DNA of 64,000 bases from Gambelia wislizenii (taxonomy: Eukaryota > Chordata > Lepidosauria > Squamata > Crotaphytidae), in the NCBI GenBank assembly GCA_030847615.1, contig JAUMIR010000003.1:193802649-193866648 (forward strand), written 5' to 3'. Every line of letters begins with the position of its first letter. Within the stretch, counting starts at the first letter, position 1. Below, one piece after another: positions 11,580 to 22,133 of the stretch. Below the pieces are notes generated by a model, which saw only the letters and a list, made by a program, of their open reading frames with translations, was not told the DNA's origin and ran no database searches. A program made the translations under genes and the position numbers.

Positions 11580-12215
11580 GGAGATTATCAGGCAGGCCCT
11601 TAAAACCCATTCCTGTTCCACTACCCACCCACCCACCCTACTCCCATCCCTGTAACTGAATTTTTAAAAAATGTTCAGACACTTACCTTAATCCTGGGAT
11701 AGAAACTGATCCCCCTCCTCTGGCAGTCCAGGAAGTGAATGGAGCTCTCACAGAGCCCCCTCCCCTTCCTGGAGACCAAATCGCATGGGGAATTTTAAAA
11801 AAACATCAAAGACACCAAGCACCTAAACACCCTTAAAAAAACAAGTAATGACTTCCGGTCAGTGACAGGGTTGTGGGCGGCTGCAAGTAGCTCAGTTGGA
11901 GAACTTGCAGTCACCAACCAGGGTTTTTTTCTGGTAATATTACAGCAGAACCAGAAAGAGTTTCCTCTTGTATAAGAGGGACCTGAGTGGGCTTGCTTCG
12001 ACCAAGAAGTTAGTCCCGTCTGCTCCCCTTTTCTCTAAAAGAAGGGAGGGAGAGGACAGCACAGAAAAGGTCTTTAAGCTTTTCAATGCCCCTGGCTGGG
12101 CACACCTTGAAGATGGGGTAAAGCAACTCCTCTGACTTTTTAAAAAATAATTCAAATAAGTGTGTGGCAAGCAACCTACTGGTGGTTGAACTGGGAAGAC
12201 CTTTCATAATATCTC
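11580..12215. mobile_element. Possible family A relative, degraded
   Basis: The left end GGAGATTATCAGGC preceded by TAA matches the family A terminus, and GAAGTGAATGGAGCTC near 11733 resembles text in the copy at 47235. The right end is uncertain: CATAATATCTC near 12205 is only a weak complement. Boundaries are tentative. Confidence 0.35.
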
Positions 12216-12239
12216 TATGCAGTTTGGGAATCCAAGGAC

Positions 12240-12694
12240 TGTTTTTTCAGCCTTTCGAAGTGTATAAGTAAGATCAACTGGAACTAACCTGTTTGAAAGG
12301 GAAGTGGATACAACAGAGATGGCGAGGGAATTGAAGATCTGGAGTGGAGTTTGGCGGAACAGAGGAGGAGTGCGTGGAAGAGAGGAGTGTGCAAGGAAGG
12401 AGAGTGGAGGATTATTGAGTGAAGGAGTAGTAGCACAGAACGAGTGAGAGTTGAGGAGAGCAGATCGGAGGAGTGAGGAGGAGCACGGAGGTTGGGAGAG
12501 CGGTTTGAAGTGGAGGAGAACTGAGACGAACGGAGCTGGTGATTGAGAAGGAGTGGTGTAAAGGAGACTGGAATGAAGCAGTGGGCTTTTTGCTACCCCT
12601 CCTTCTGAATAGCCTGTGATGTGTATGAACTACTAGGGTTTGTCATGAATTCTTCTCAAGGTTTTTTTTTATGTAAACAGCCCCCTGGAGTACT
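12240..12694. other. Purine-rich low-complexity stretch
   Basis: Between about 12310 and 12570 the plus strand is strongly enriched in GAGGAG, GGAGAG and GAAGGAG words without long open frames. It could be part of an LTR leader region belonging to the LTR-like segment that follows, but no boundary can be set. Confidence 0.4.
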
Positions 12695-12873
12695 CTGCGG
12701 TTAGTACTGGTATACATTGGTGAAAAGATCCTGAAGTTACCTGCTTATCTCAGCCATCCATTTGAGCTAATCATAATAATCCCCCCAAATATTAATATAG
12801 TTTTGATATCATGAGTGGGGCTCTAAAACACCCATACGCCCCCCCACACACACACACACCTCTTCAAGTAACA
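12695..12873 (+). repeat. Partial LTR related to the 8745-9459 LTR
   Basis: From TTAGTACTGGTATACATTGG to CAAGTAACA the sequence follows the last 170 bp of the 8745-9459 LTR with substitutions and a CA expansion (12845-12858). It ends where homology to the Ngaro-like element starts. Probably the U5 end of an LTR; its 5' end is not recognised. Confidence 0.5.
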
Positions 12874-13166
12874 CTGGATTCCCCCCCCCAATTTCTGGTG
12901 GCTGTTCGGATTTGGGCCGTGGAGTTGGATAACTCCTTAGTCCATTTCTGTGTGGTAACATGACCACAGTACCGGTTATTAATTTGATGTTCTCTAGGTC
13001 CCGATGAGTTATGCATTTGGTCAGGGCCTTTACATTGCAATGTTTTTGTTATGATATTTTATGGTGCTCCATGTGGCTAGGTTGGACAATGAGCTTGCCA
13101 GTGCTCTCTCCCAGCAACAGATGGAGTGCTTCAGACAACAGGTTCTGGGATGCAGAGGGATGTCTG

Positions 13167-13774
13167 TGTCATGGTCAGCCAGGACTCTGAGGACTCAGAA
13201 GGCGAGGAGGCTGAGCCAGTAGCAGAAGAGCTGGCTGAGTCTGAGTCTAGCCCTGAAGAACCCAGGGCTCAGCAGCCTAGCCCCCCCCCCAACACAGGGT
13301 CCAAGCCTGGGAGACATAGTGGAGCAAGAGCAAGAGGTAGAAGAGCAGGTACCTACCTTTAGCCAAAGGAGAGCAGAGAGGGTGTGGCTGCGTCATTCCA
13401 GAAATTAAGAGAGAGAAGCTCATCAATCACCCCGCACCTGGGAGTGGGAGCTGGGCCAACATAAGCAGGTGGGGGACGCTGAGTTCCTTGTTTCAGGCAG
13501 TCTGTGGTTCCTGGAGGAAGCCTCTGCCTGTGACTCTCCTGCCTCTTGAAACCTTGCTATCTTGAGACTTCAGATACCTCGACCTTGGACTGTCTTCGTT
13601 GACCCACCTGCCAGAATCATTTTGACCTCGGACTGCCTCTTCGTTCTTCGCTCTCTCTGTGTGTGTACTTCTGACCCTATAGGACTGCTACTGACAACAC
13701 CAGGTACTGTGCTTTCAACTGAGTTGTCGCCAAGCCGGGCGGTCTTATCAGCTATTTAAGTTGGCTTCCCGACA
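13167..13774 (+). repeat. Gypsy 5' LTR
   Basis: 608 bp, TGTCATGG...CCCGACA. Compared with the 3' LTR it carries an extra 12 bp near 13180-13195 and an extra 6 bp near 13330. The open frame 13126-13362 within it is not an independent gene: it mirrors the LTR-encoded tail of the integrase frame at the other end. Confidence 0.93.
13455..13501 (+). promoter_or_regulatory. Predicted LTR core promoter and transcript start
   Basis: AACATAAGC at 13459-13467 occupies the position of a clear TATA box (CAATATAAAC) in the related minus-strand solo LTR at 31304-31959. About 25-30 bp downstream lies GTTTCAGGCAGT (13490-13501), complementary to the primer site. In Tf1 the self-primer is the 5' end of the RNA, so a start at or near 13490 is inferred. 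Confidence 0.55.
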
Positions 13775-13776
13775 GA

Positions 13777-13788
13777 ACTGCCTGAAAC
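13777..13788 (+). promoter_or_regulatory. Self-priming primer-binding site
   Basis: ACTGCCTGAAAC, starting three bases after the 5' LTR, is the exact complement of GTTTCAGGCAGT at 13490-13501 in the LTR (and near 18418-18429 in the 3' LTR). No obvious complement to a tRNA 3' end (TGG start) is present next to the LTR. Tf1/sushi elements are known to prime reverse transcription from the 5' end of their own RNA, which this layout reproduces. Confidence 0.75.
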
Positions 13789-13807
13789 CCCTAATTAAGT
13801 TGATAAG

Positions 13808-14697
13808 ATGACCGAGTCTGCTGTGATTCAGGAACTGTTATCCCAAAACCAGCAATTAACAGTCCAGCTGCCACAATAAACTCAAGGCTTGGCTGCACTC
13901 CAGAACCAACCCCCACCCCAGCCCCGGGGGAAATCTATCATTGCTTTACCTGAAAATTTTTCTGGTGATAGAGCACTATTGGACAGTTTTATAGCAAACT
14001 GCAAGCTGCACTTCAAGAGGGGCTGATTTCCCCACAGACACTCACAAAGTGGCTTTCATTATCAGTCTGTTAGCTGGTCCTGCAAGTAAATGGGCTACTC
14101 CCTATCTGAATAAGAATAGTCCAGTCCTCAACAGCTTGCAGGATTTCCTGCAAGAAATGAGAGCTACCTGGGGTGATCCTGTAAAAACTGAGACTGCTGA
14201 GCACCGGATTAAGACCCTCCAGCAAGGCAAAGGCTCTGTGGTTGAATATGCCACCGCCTTCCGTCTCATAGCCCAGGACCTGACCTGGAACCAGAGTGCC
14301 TTGCAGGCCCAGTTTTGCTGGGGGATGGCAGACCCCATTTTGAATGAGCTAGCCCGCTCAGAGCCTCCAGACACCTTAGCTACCATGATAACTCAAGCAA
14401 CATGCATAGACTGCCACCTCTCAGCTCGCAGGCAGGCCAGGCGTTCCAACCCGCCCTCTTCCCCAGTGATTGTACCCCAGACACCGGCAACTTCCCCTAT
14501 GGCTTCCCCGCCTGCAGAAGAACCAATGCAGCTGGTAGGGGCTTGGCCACAGCTCACTGTGGCTGAGAAGGAATGACAGAGGAGAGAGGGGCTCTGCCTG
14601 TACTGTGGTCTCTCAGGACATTTTGCCAGAAAGTGCCCAGCCAAGGGACACCAAGCACCACTGCCAGGAAAAGGGCAGTCCCAGGTGTAGAGCAGGT
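13808..14697 (+). pseudogene. Gypsy gag (capsid and zinc knuckle), broken
   Basis: Starts MTESAVIQELLSQNQQ at 13808, stops at TAA 13877-13879, shifts frame near 14020-14030 into the 14049-14576 frame (VAFIISLLAGPASKWA capsid-like segment), then TGA at 14574-14576 precedes an in-frame CCHC zinc knuckle (C-LY-C-GLSG-H-FARK-C, about 14592-14640). Gag packages the element RNA. The two stops look like single-base decay; the shift is an indel. Pol lies in the -1 frame relative to gag, as expected for frameshift expression. Confidence 0.85.
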
Positions 14698-14699
14698 TC

Positions 14700-15045
14700 A
14701 CCACCTGGGAATGTCCTCGGAACCTGCTAACCCCAGCATGACCCACAGCAAAGACCCGTTGTTGGTGGCGGCTAACCTTAGACTGCCTTCCATGGAGCTT
14801 GTCCCCCTGGGAGCCATGATAGGCTCGGGAGCCTCCAACAATTTCATGGACTTAGGATTTGCCACCAGTCATCAGATACCACTGGAGGCCCTAGCTGAGC
14901 CTAGACCCGTAGAAACTATTGATGGGCGGCTCCTGCGGTCTGGTCCTGTAACTCACCAGACCCTGTTGCTTTTCTTGGAGATCCAGTGCCACGTCAAGGA
15001 GATCCAGTTCCTGTTGGCCGAGGTGCCTCACTTCCTTTAGTCCTA
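14700..15045 (+). pseudogene. Gypsy protease domain, catalytic residue changed
   Basis: The frame covering 14573-15040 includes LGAMIGSGASNNFMD at about 14806-14850. The retroviral-type aspartic protease motif is D-S/T-G; here the aspartate is replaced by glycine (IGSGAS). The frame ends at TAG after VPHFL, but the adjacent frame continues FPLVLGMS, stop (15055), LSEHDPHISW, the usual end of protease and start of the RT connector. It is therefore inactive twice over. Confidence 0.8.
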
Positions 15046-15057
15046 GGGATGTCCTAG

Positions 15058-16676
15058 CTCTCCGAGCATGATCCACACATCTCATGGGCCCGGCAGGAGG
15101 TTCTGTTCACCTCCGAGTTTTGCCAGGAGCACTGTTGGCCGGAGAGGATCCCGGCAGCCATGGCAACAGACGCCAAGGAGTGCTCAGTGATGCTGCCTGA
15201 GAAATACCAGAATGTCACCGATGTCTTTGACAAGAAGGAGGCGGATCGGCTCCCGCTGCACAGACTGTATGACTGTGCGATTGACTTAATACCTGGGGCC
15301 CTGATGCCAGTGGGATGCCTCTACTCCCTCTCAGAGCCTGAGCAGGCGGCTCTGAGGGATTTCTTGGAAAAGAACCTCAAGAAGGGGTTTATCCACCCTT
15401 CAAAGTCTCCTGCAGGCACCCCTGTGTTTTTTGTGCAGAAAAAGTGCGGGGAGTTACGTCTCTGCAATGACTACCGTGCCCTTAATCGATCACAATCAGG
15501 AACCGGTACCCCTTGCTGCTTATCCCGGAATTGCTGGAGCAGCTCCAGCATGCCAAGGTCTTCACTAAGTTGGACCTCAGAGGGGCCTACAACTTGGTGA
15601 GGATCAGGGCCGGGGATGAGTGGAAGACAGCCTTCCAGATGAGGTATAGACATTATGAGTACACCGTCATGCCATTTGGCCTCTGTAATGCCTCAGCCGT
15701 CTTCCAGCACTTCGTCAATGATGTCTTCCGGGACTATCTAGATCACTTTGCGATCATCTACCTGGATGACTTTTTGATTTATTCTCCCATCCAGGCTGCC
15801 CATGACACCCACGTTCGGGCCGTCCTTCAGCATCTTCGAGAACACCGCCTCTATGTCAAGTTCGAAAAGTGTGGCTTCGACCTCCGGGAGATGGACTTCC
15901 TGAGCTACCGAGTCTCTGCTCAGGGGGTGGCCATGGACAACTCCAAGGTGGAGGCAGTGTTATCATGGCAAGCTCCTCGCTGCCGGAAGGATGTCCAGCA
16001 GTACCTGGGGTTCACCAACTTCTACAGAAAATTCGACGCAGATTATGCGGCCCTGGCGAGCCCTCTTTCACAACTGCTGCGGGGGAAGACCCGCTTTCAG
16101 TGGACACCTGCGGCCCAGAAGTCGTTTGAGGTCCTAAAGGAGAAGTTCACGTCAGCCCCAATCCTGCAGCACCCTGATCCACGGACACCTTTTGTGGTGG
16201 AGGCAGATGCCTCAGACGTGGCGATGGGGGCTGTGCTGCTTCAGCCCACGGGTGCCGAGGGTTGCCTGTTGCCTTGCGCCTTTTATTCCCATCAGCTGTC
16301 TCCTCCTCAACGCAACTACACCATTTGGGAGAAAGAACTGTTGGCTATTAAAGCCGCCTTGGACACATGGCGGCATCTGTTGGAGGGAGTGGCTCATCCC
16401 ATCCGGGTCCACACCGACCACGGGAACTTGGAGAATCTCCAGACAGCCCAGAAGTTGTCCCAGAGGCAGAAGCGGTGGTCCCTGTTTTTTGGGCGCTTCA
16501 ATTTCCAGCTCCTGTACGTTCCTCGGGCCCAGAATCAGCAGGCCGACGCTCTCTCCCGGAAGCCAGAGTACGCCACAGAACCAGAGGGGGAGCTTTGGTC
16601 CACCATTCTGCACCCAGAGAATTTTCCTGCTGCTCCAAGGGAGGCTGCACTGCTGGACCAGATTCGTGACCTCTAG
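15058..16676 (+). pseudogene. Gypsy reverse transcriptase and RNase H
   Basis: The frame holding 15160-15600 gives the fingers region (FVQKKCGELRLCNDYRALN); a frameshift near 15486-15492 moves into 15513-16676. There the palm motifs are intact: FTKLDLRGAYN, MPFGLCNASAVFQ and the catalytic YLDD (IIYLDDFLIYS, about 15757-15789). RNase H follows with VVEADASDVAMGAVLLQ and ADALSRKPEYA. The domain converts element RNA to DNA. A TAG at 16674-16676, in frame with the integrase that follows, splits pol. Confidence 0.9.
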
Positions 16677-18329
16677 AGCTGGGACCTGTTCGTGACCCAG
16701 CATTCGGTGGAGGGGGATGCCTCTCCTTTTGAGTTCCGAGACAGCCTGCTCTACCACCGGGGCTGCCTTTATGTACCAACAGGCCCATGTCAGGAGGCGG
16801 TCTTGCGGTTGTGCCATGATGCCAAAATGGCAGGGCACTTTGGATTTTGCAAGACCCTGCACCTCCTCACCCGGGAGTTTTGGTGGCCTCGGGTCCATGC
16901 GGAGGTGGCCCAGTATATGGACACTTGCCCTGTGTGTCGCCGTGCTAAGGATCATCCGGGGCGACCTGCGGGCTTACTGCTGCCTCTGCCGATGCCTTCG
17001 GGGCCCTGGAAACTCATCTCGATGGACTTTATCATCGACCTGCCCCCTTCTGCAGGCTGTACCACCATTTGGGTGGTGGTGGACCTGTTCTCCAAGATGG
17101 CTCACTTCGTGCCTTGCACTGGCCTCCCCACGGTGAAGGAGACAGCCCGGATGTTTGTACAGCACATCTTCTGGCTCCATGGCCTTCCTGAGGGAGTAGT
17201 CTCTGATCGAGGAGCCCAGTTTATGGACCGGTTCTGGACTAGTCTGATGCAGCTTCTGGACATCGCGCCTCACCTGTCCTCAGCGCACCATCCTGAGTCC
17301 AATGGCCAGTCAGAATGCACGAATGGGACACTGGAGCAGTACCTCCACTGTTACTCCAGTTACTGCCAGGAGAACTGGGTCGACCTGCTGCCGTTGGCTA
17401 TGTTCGCCTACAACAACTCCGTGCATGCCTCCACCCAGCAGACGCCCTTCTTTGCCACCGGCGGCTACCATCCACAGGGATTTTCGGCTGTGGCCCCTGG
17501 CTCGGTGGTCCCTGCGGCAGAGCAGTGGCTCCAGGAACACCGGGCTGCTAAGTCCTGGCTACAGGGGCAGCTTGAGGTGGCCAAGAAGGTGTATAAGTGG
17601 GGCGCGGATCGTCGTCGGCAGGAAGGTCCTCCTTTGCAGGTGGGGGATTTGGTCTGGCTGTCCACGTGCCATTTCCCGGTCCAGCAGCCGTGTTGGAAGT
17701 TGGATGCTCAATTTGTAGGGCCCTACAAGATCATGGCCCAGATGAATCCCGTGGCTTTTTGGCTCCAGCTTCCGCAGATGTGGCGGATCCATCCAGTCTT
17801 CCATTGGTCCCTACTGCTTCCAGCTTCAGGGGTTTGTCCCGACACTGGTCCTGCACCTCTGCCCGATCCAGTTTTGGTGGATGGGGAACAGGAATTTGAG
17901 GTGGCCCAGAGCTTGGATTCTCGTTGGCATCGGGGCCGCCTTCAGTATCTGGATGACTGGGTTGGCTACGGGCCAGAGGACCGCTCCTGGGAAGATGTCT
18001 CCCATGTACATGGTCCCCGCCTGGTTTGGGTGTTTCACCACAGCTTCCCAGACCGGCCTCGTCCTCCTCTAGGTGAGGGGGAGGATAATGGTGGGGGGAA
18101 TGATGTCATGGTCAGCAAGGACTCAGAAGGCGAGGAGGCTGAGCCAGTAGCAGAAGAGCTGGCTGAGTCTGAGTCTAGCCCTGAAGAACCCAGGGCTAAG
18201 CAGCCTAGCCCTCCCCCAGCACAGGGTCCAAGCCTGGGAGACATAGTGGAGCAAGAGATAGAAGAGCAGGTACCTACCTTTAGCCAAAGAAGAGCAGAGA
18301 GGGTGTGGCTGCATCGTTCCAGAGATTAA
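16677..18329 (+). pseudogene. Gypsy integrase with GPY/F module and chromodomain
   Basis: Continues pol in frame after the TAG; the first ATG of the open part is at 16692. Visible in order: HHCC zinc-binding N-terminus (H-AGHFG...C-PV-C near CPVCRRAKDH), the DDE core (SMDFIIDLP, VVSDRGAQF, ESNGQSE), GPY/F module (AQFVGPYKI) and a C-terminal chromodomain (EFEVAQSLDSRWHRGRLQYL ... PEDRSWED). Chromodomains target insertion to marked chromatin. The last 75 or so codons lie inside the 3' LTR and are acidic and proline-rich; the stop is TAA at 18327. About 545 open codons are intact. Confidence 0.93.
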
Positions 18330-18697
18330 GAGAGAGAAGCTCATCAATCACCCCGCACCTGGGAGTGGGAGCTGGGCCAACATAAGCAGGTGGGGGATGC
18401 TGAGTTCCTTGTTTCAGGCAGTCTGTGGTTCCTGGAGGAAACCTCTGCCTGTGATTCTCCTGCCTCTTGGAACCTTGCTATCTTGAGACTTCGGATACCT
18501 TGACCTTGGACTGTCTTCGTTGACCCACCTGCCGGAATCCTTTTGACCTCGGACTGCCTCTTCGTTCCTCGCTCTCTCTGTGTGTGTGTACTTCTGACCC
18601 TATAGGACTGCTACTGACAACACCAGGTACTGTGCTTTCAACTGAGTTGTTGCCGAGCCGGGCGGTCTTATTAGCTATTTAAGTTGGCTTCCTGACA
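18104..18697 (+). repeat. Gypsy 3' LTR
   Basis: 594 bp, TGTCATGG...TCCTGACA. Its first 226 bp encode the C-terminal tail and stop codon of the integrase frame. A G-rich run (GGTGGGGGGAATGA) just upstream at 18091-18103 can serve as the polypurine tract. Confidence 0.93.
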
Positions 18698-18916
18698 GTC
18701 TGGATCTGATACCAGCAGCTTGGAGGGGTGTGGTTGTCAGGCCAGTTAGCCTCTCTTTAGCTCCCAATACCAAGAACAGTTATAAGAAGCTTGTTCTTGA
18801 GTTTGATCAGTTTAGGTCAAGGGAAGGGCTTCAGGCTCTTTTGCCTATCTCTGCTTCACACATTTTACAGTTATGTGTACACCTGAGGGTTAAGGGGTTA
18901 GCTCCACTGTACATTT

Positions 18917-19433
18917 TGTCAGAAAATGACATGGATGTCACCACAAAATGGAGCTGTGAACTTAGTAATGAAAGTAGTTAAAGCTCCAGTGGGAGGTGTG
19001 TGTGTGAGTCAGCACTTGAGAGTATGCACAACTGAGATGCCTGAGGTAACAGGCATTGTTTAACTGCCTATAAAAAGGAGATGGGAATTATCTTCTGTGT
19101 GGGTTTGTTGTGGATGGTGGTTGGCAAAGCAGTTTGTTGGTTTGAGAGATTTATAAGTATTAGAGATGGCTGCCCTATACTCTGTATATATATTGTAAAT
19201 ATACTGCAAACAAAGATTAAAGCCCTCAAGTTGAGTGAAGGCTGGCCTTGTTGCTGTCTTTAATTGGCAAGCCAGAGCTCAAGGCAGTGTGCTGGAGTAA
19301 AGGAATTTTTCCTTCTCAGCCTGAAGTCTTTTGCAGAAGTCTCTCCAGAAACCTTCTCCTTGGCATCCTGTCAATGTGGAACAACTCTGCAGGTGGTTGT
19401 GGTGGACACAGCATGTCTTTTTATACCCCAACA
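18917..19433 (+). repeat. Copia 5' LTR
   Basis: 517 bp, TGTCAGAAAATG...ACCCCAACA. A TATAAAAAGG box lies near 19070. The sequence after it (AGGGTTACAGG) does not match a tRNA end that I recognise. The chance frame 18730-18981 crosses the Ngaro/LTR junction and is not a gene. Confidence 0.88.
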
Positions 19434-19683
19434 AGGGTTACAGGCCCAGCATGCTTCCGCTGCGCATGGAGAACACTTGAGAAGCTGTGGGAGATATAGT
19501 TCTGCAATTAGTAAGCTGTTTTGTGTTCCTGGAGGGCTGAAGAGAAAACTCCTGGAAAGGCGTGAGTTAAGTGTGTCTACTCACAGACTCTGCTCTTATA
19601 TGTTTGCTTTGGAAGCTAATTGTTTTTGCAGCCTGCCCGGACTGTTATCAGTGTGTTTGTTTGCATCTGTTTAAGTCACAGAC

Positions 19684-20740
19684 ATGGAAACAGCAGTCAG
19701 GTTAAGTGCAAACATGGAAACAGCAGTCAGGTTTGAAAAGCTGTCTGAGAAGAACTATGCTTCCTGGAAAATTTACATGCAGGCTTTGCTAATAAAGCAG
19801 GACTTATGGGACGATGTAAAGAAACAACCTGACCCTGCTAAAGAGGATGAATTAATAGGTGACGAGAAAGCTAGACCTACCATTATTCCAGCTGTAGAAC
19901 CGAATCAGCTGAATAATATCAGAGATAAAAGGTCAGCGTATGAAGTTTGGAAAGCTCTTGATAATGTCAACCAACCAGCTGGAGCCTTGTCAAAAATGCT
20001 GTGCAGCAGAAAGCTGTATTGTTGTAAACAGCAGGAAGGTGAATCCGTGCTTGTGCATTTAAAAAGGGTGCAGAATAATTTTGCACAGTACAGAGAGCGT
20101 GGCATCCAAATAGAAGAAACCCAAAAAGCTTTTATACTCCTGAGTAGTCTAAACAGTGAATGGGAGTTTCTAATGTACAATCTCCAAGGAGTAGCCGAAG
20201 CTGATTTAAATGTTGACCTTGTGGCACCCAGAATATTGGAAGAGGCACAGAGGAGAGACTCAGAGGAGACCTTCAAGGGAGTGACCAGCTGGAGGAGACA
20301 ACCAACCAACCAATCCATGTCCTTGACTGAGGAAGGGAGTGCTGCTGTCTGCAGAACATGGAGATGTTTTTCCTGTGGAGAGACCAGGCATTTGATAAAG
20401 AACTGTCCTAAGGTCTCTGCAGCAAAGAAAGGACAGAACTCACAAAGAAAAAGAAAAGATAAGCCCCAACATGGGAGGGGGGTTGCTACTACTATAGAGG
20501 GAGTTGTAAATGAGAAAAAGGACCAGTCTGTCTGGGTTTTGGACAGTGAGTGTTCTCACTATATGACCCCTGATAGGGAAAAACTACAGAGCCCAAAGCC
20601 AGCGCCAGTGGACACTGTGGTATTTGAAATGGTGAATCTGGCAGTGTAGAGATTCAAGGGTCTGTATTAATCCCTGGTTTACACAATGCATTTCATAATG
20701 TACTGTGTGCACCAAAACTACAAAATAGCCTTGTAAGTGT
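19684..20740 (+). pseudogene. Copia gag and protease
   Basis: Open from 19684 to 20649 (321 codons). Begins with a near-perfect 27-bp tandem duplication that doubles METAVRL/F. Contains a gag-like helical domain (FEKLSEKNYASWKIYMQALL), a CCHC zinc knuckle (CFSCGETRHLIKNC, about residues 223-236) and the protease site WVLDSECSHYMT, in which the invariant glycine of DSG is replaced by glutamate. A frameshift near 20622 ends this frame early; the rest of the protease region (SGSVEIQGSVLIPGL) continues in the frame used by integrase. Confidence 0.87.
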
Positions 20741-22133
20741 GGCATCCCTAACCAGTGATGGATATGAAATCCTTTTCAAAGGAGATGAGGGGATTGTGTC
20801 CAAGGAGGTAGTAGTATGTGGTAAAGCCATAAAGAAAAATCACATTTATCAAATGGTAGCACAGGTGCAGTGTGGGGATGTAACAAATAAGCCACTGCAT
20901 GATGGGTGTGCTCATTACCTTCATAGAGTTATGGGCCATATAAGCTTCAAAGGTTTGAGAAACCTAGAGAAGGTTTGCCCAGAGTTCAAGGTAGAAAACT
21001 GTAAAAGTTACCTGGGCTGTGCTATTTGCAAAAAGGTAAAGGTCAAGGCTCACCCTGTAGTGAAGGTGAGCAAATGTATAACCCAGAGGCCTTTTCAGGT
21101 TGTACATGCAGATTTATCAGGGCCGCATCAAGTAAAGAATTTAGGGGGTAGCAGGCTTACCCTATTGCTAGTAGATAGGCATACCAGATTTACCTATGTG
21201 GCAATGCTCAAAACCAAAAGTTAGGCTGCTAATATGATCAAAACATGGGTCAATTCTGTTGAAAGGGAGTTTCCCTACAAGGTTGGCACTTTTGTAACAG
21301 ACAGAGGTAGGGAATTCTTAAGTAGTAATTTGCAGCAGTGGTTTGGGCAGAAAGGGATCCAACATAAAACTACAAATCCCGGATGTCCAGCTGAGGATGG
21401 GTTGGCTGAATTTAGGAGTGGGATGATAAACCAAATAAGGGATTGTATGTTAGAGGATTCTGGAGGACCAGCTAATTTGTGGGGAGAAGCAACAAGAACC
21501 ACTTGTCATATTATAAATAGGTCATGGTGCAGTGCGATAACCCAAACACCATACTACTTATTGTATGGAAGAGCACCAAACCTAAAGTATTTCAGAGTGT
21601 TTGGACAATTTCCATCAGTGTACATTCCTCTTCAGTTCAGGAAAAAGAATCAGCCCAAAAGCCAAAGGTTGTGTTTTGTGGGCTATGAGGGAAACAAGTA
21701 CAGGTTCCTGATGGATGGGAATAGGATTTTGTATTCAAGGGGTGCTAGTTTTGAGACTCATGCTGGGTGGAAGAGAGTGTACCCTGACCAGAATGTTGTT
21801 GTAGAACAGAAAGCCAGTGTGGTAGATAAGAACAACGGAAATGGAGGGGTACATGCATCCAGGGATGTCTTAGATGAGAAACCAGGTGTGTCACAACAGC
21901 CTGGAATTTCAAGTAAACAGGGCACTTTGAAGGTGCCTGGTACTCCAGAAGAGCCTAGCACTTCATTAGACTTGCAACCAAAGCCAGAGATAGTGACTGT
22001 GAAACAAGGACAAGTTGAGACTCATGGGCAAGACTTTCAGGCCAGTGTTAATAGCAGTGACACTGACGGTGGTCAAGGTACATTTCTGATTCCCATGAGG
22101 TCTCAGAAAGGAAAGTTCTTCCTAGTAAAGTAG
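20741..22133 (+). pseudogene. Copia integrase
   Basis: Frame 20739-21224 gives the zinc-binding pre-integrase region (H-YLHRVMG-H ... C-AI-C) and the first catalytic aspartate (VVHADLSGP). After TAG at 21222-21224 the same frame continues to 22133 with the second aspartate (FVTDRGREF) and the glutamate (DGLAEF), then AEDGLAEFRSGM and the long copia-type C-terminal region (FGQFPSVYIPLQFRKKNQ, FVGYEGNKYRF). All three DDE residues are preserved. It would insert the element DNA; the single stop inactivates it. Confidence 0.88.

Larger units (their letters stand above)
13167..18697 (+). mobile_element. Ty3/gypsy chromovirus (Tf1/sushi-like), complete but decayed
   Basis: A 5,531-bp LTR element with 608- and 594-bp LTRs and an exact 5-bp TSD GTCTG (13162-13166, 18698-18702). 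Order: LTR, self-complementary primer site, gag with zinc knuckle, protease, reverse transcriptase, RNase H, integrase with C-terminal chromodomain, LTR. Order and chromodomain place it in Ty3/gypsy chromoviruses. At least five stops or frameshifts break gag-pol. By eye the LTRs differ at about 20 single bases plus two length changes of 12 and 6 bp, so the insertion is moderately old but younger than its Ngaro host. Confidence 0.92.

Noticed and set aside
13126..13362. Acidic open frame in the gypsy 5' LTR as an independent gene
   Set aside because: It is the LTR copy of the integrase tail at 18104-18329; it has no own start context or promoter.
16212..16955. Long minus-strand frame of 247 codons
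   Set aside because: It lies opposite the GC-rich gypsy pol region and has no family features; it is a shadow frame.
18730..18981. Single 83-codon gene
   Set aside because: It is a chimera across the junction between Ngaro recombinase sequence and the copia LTR.
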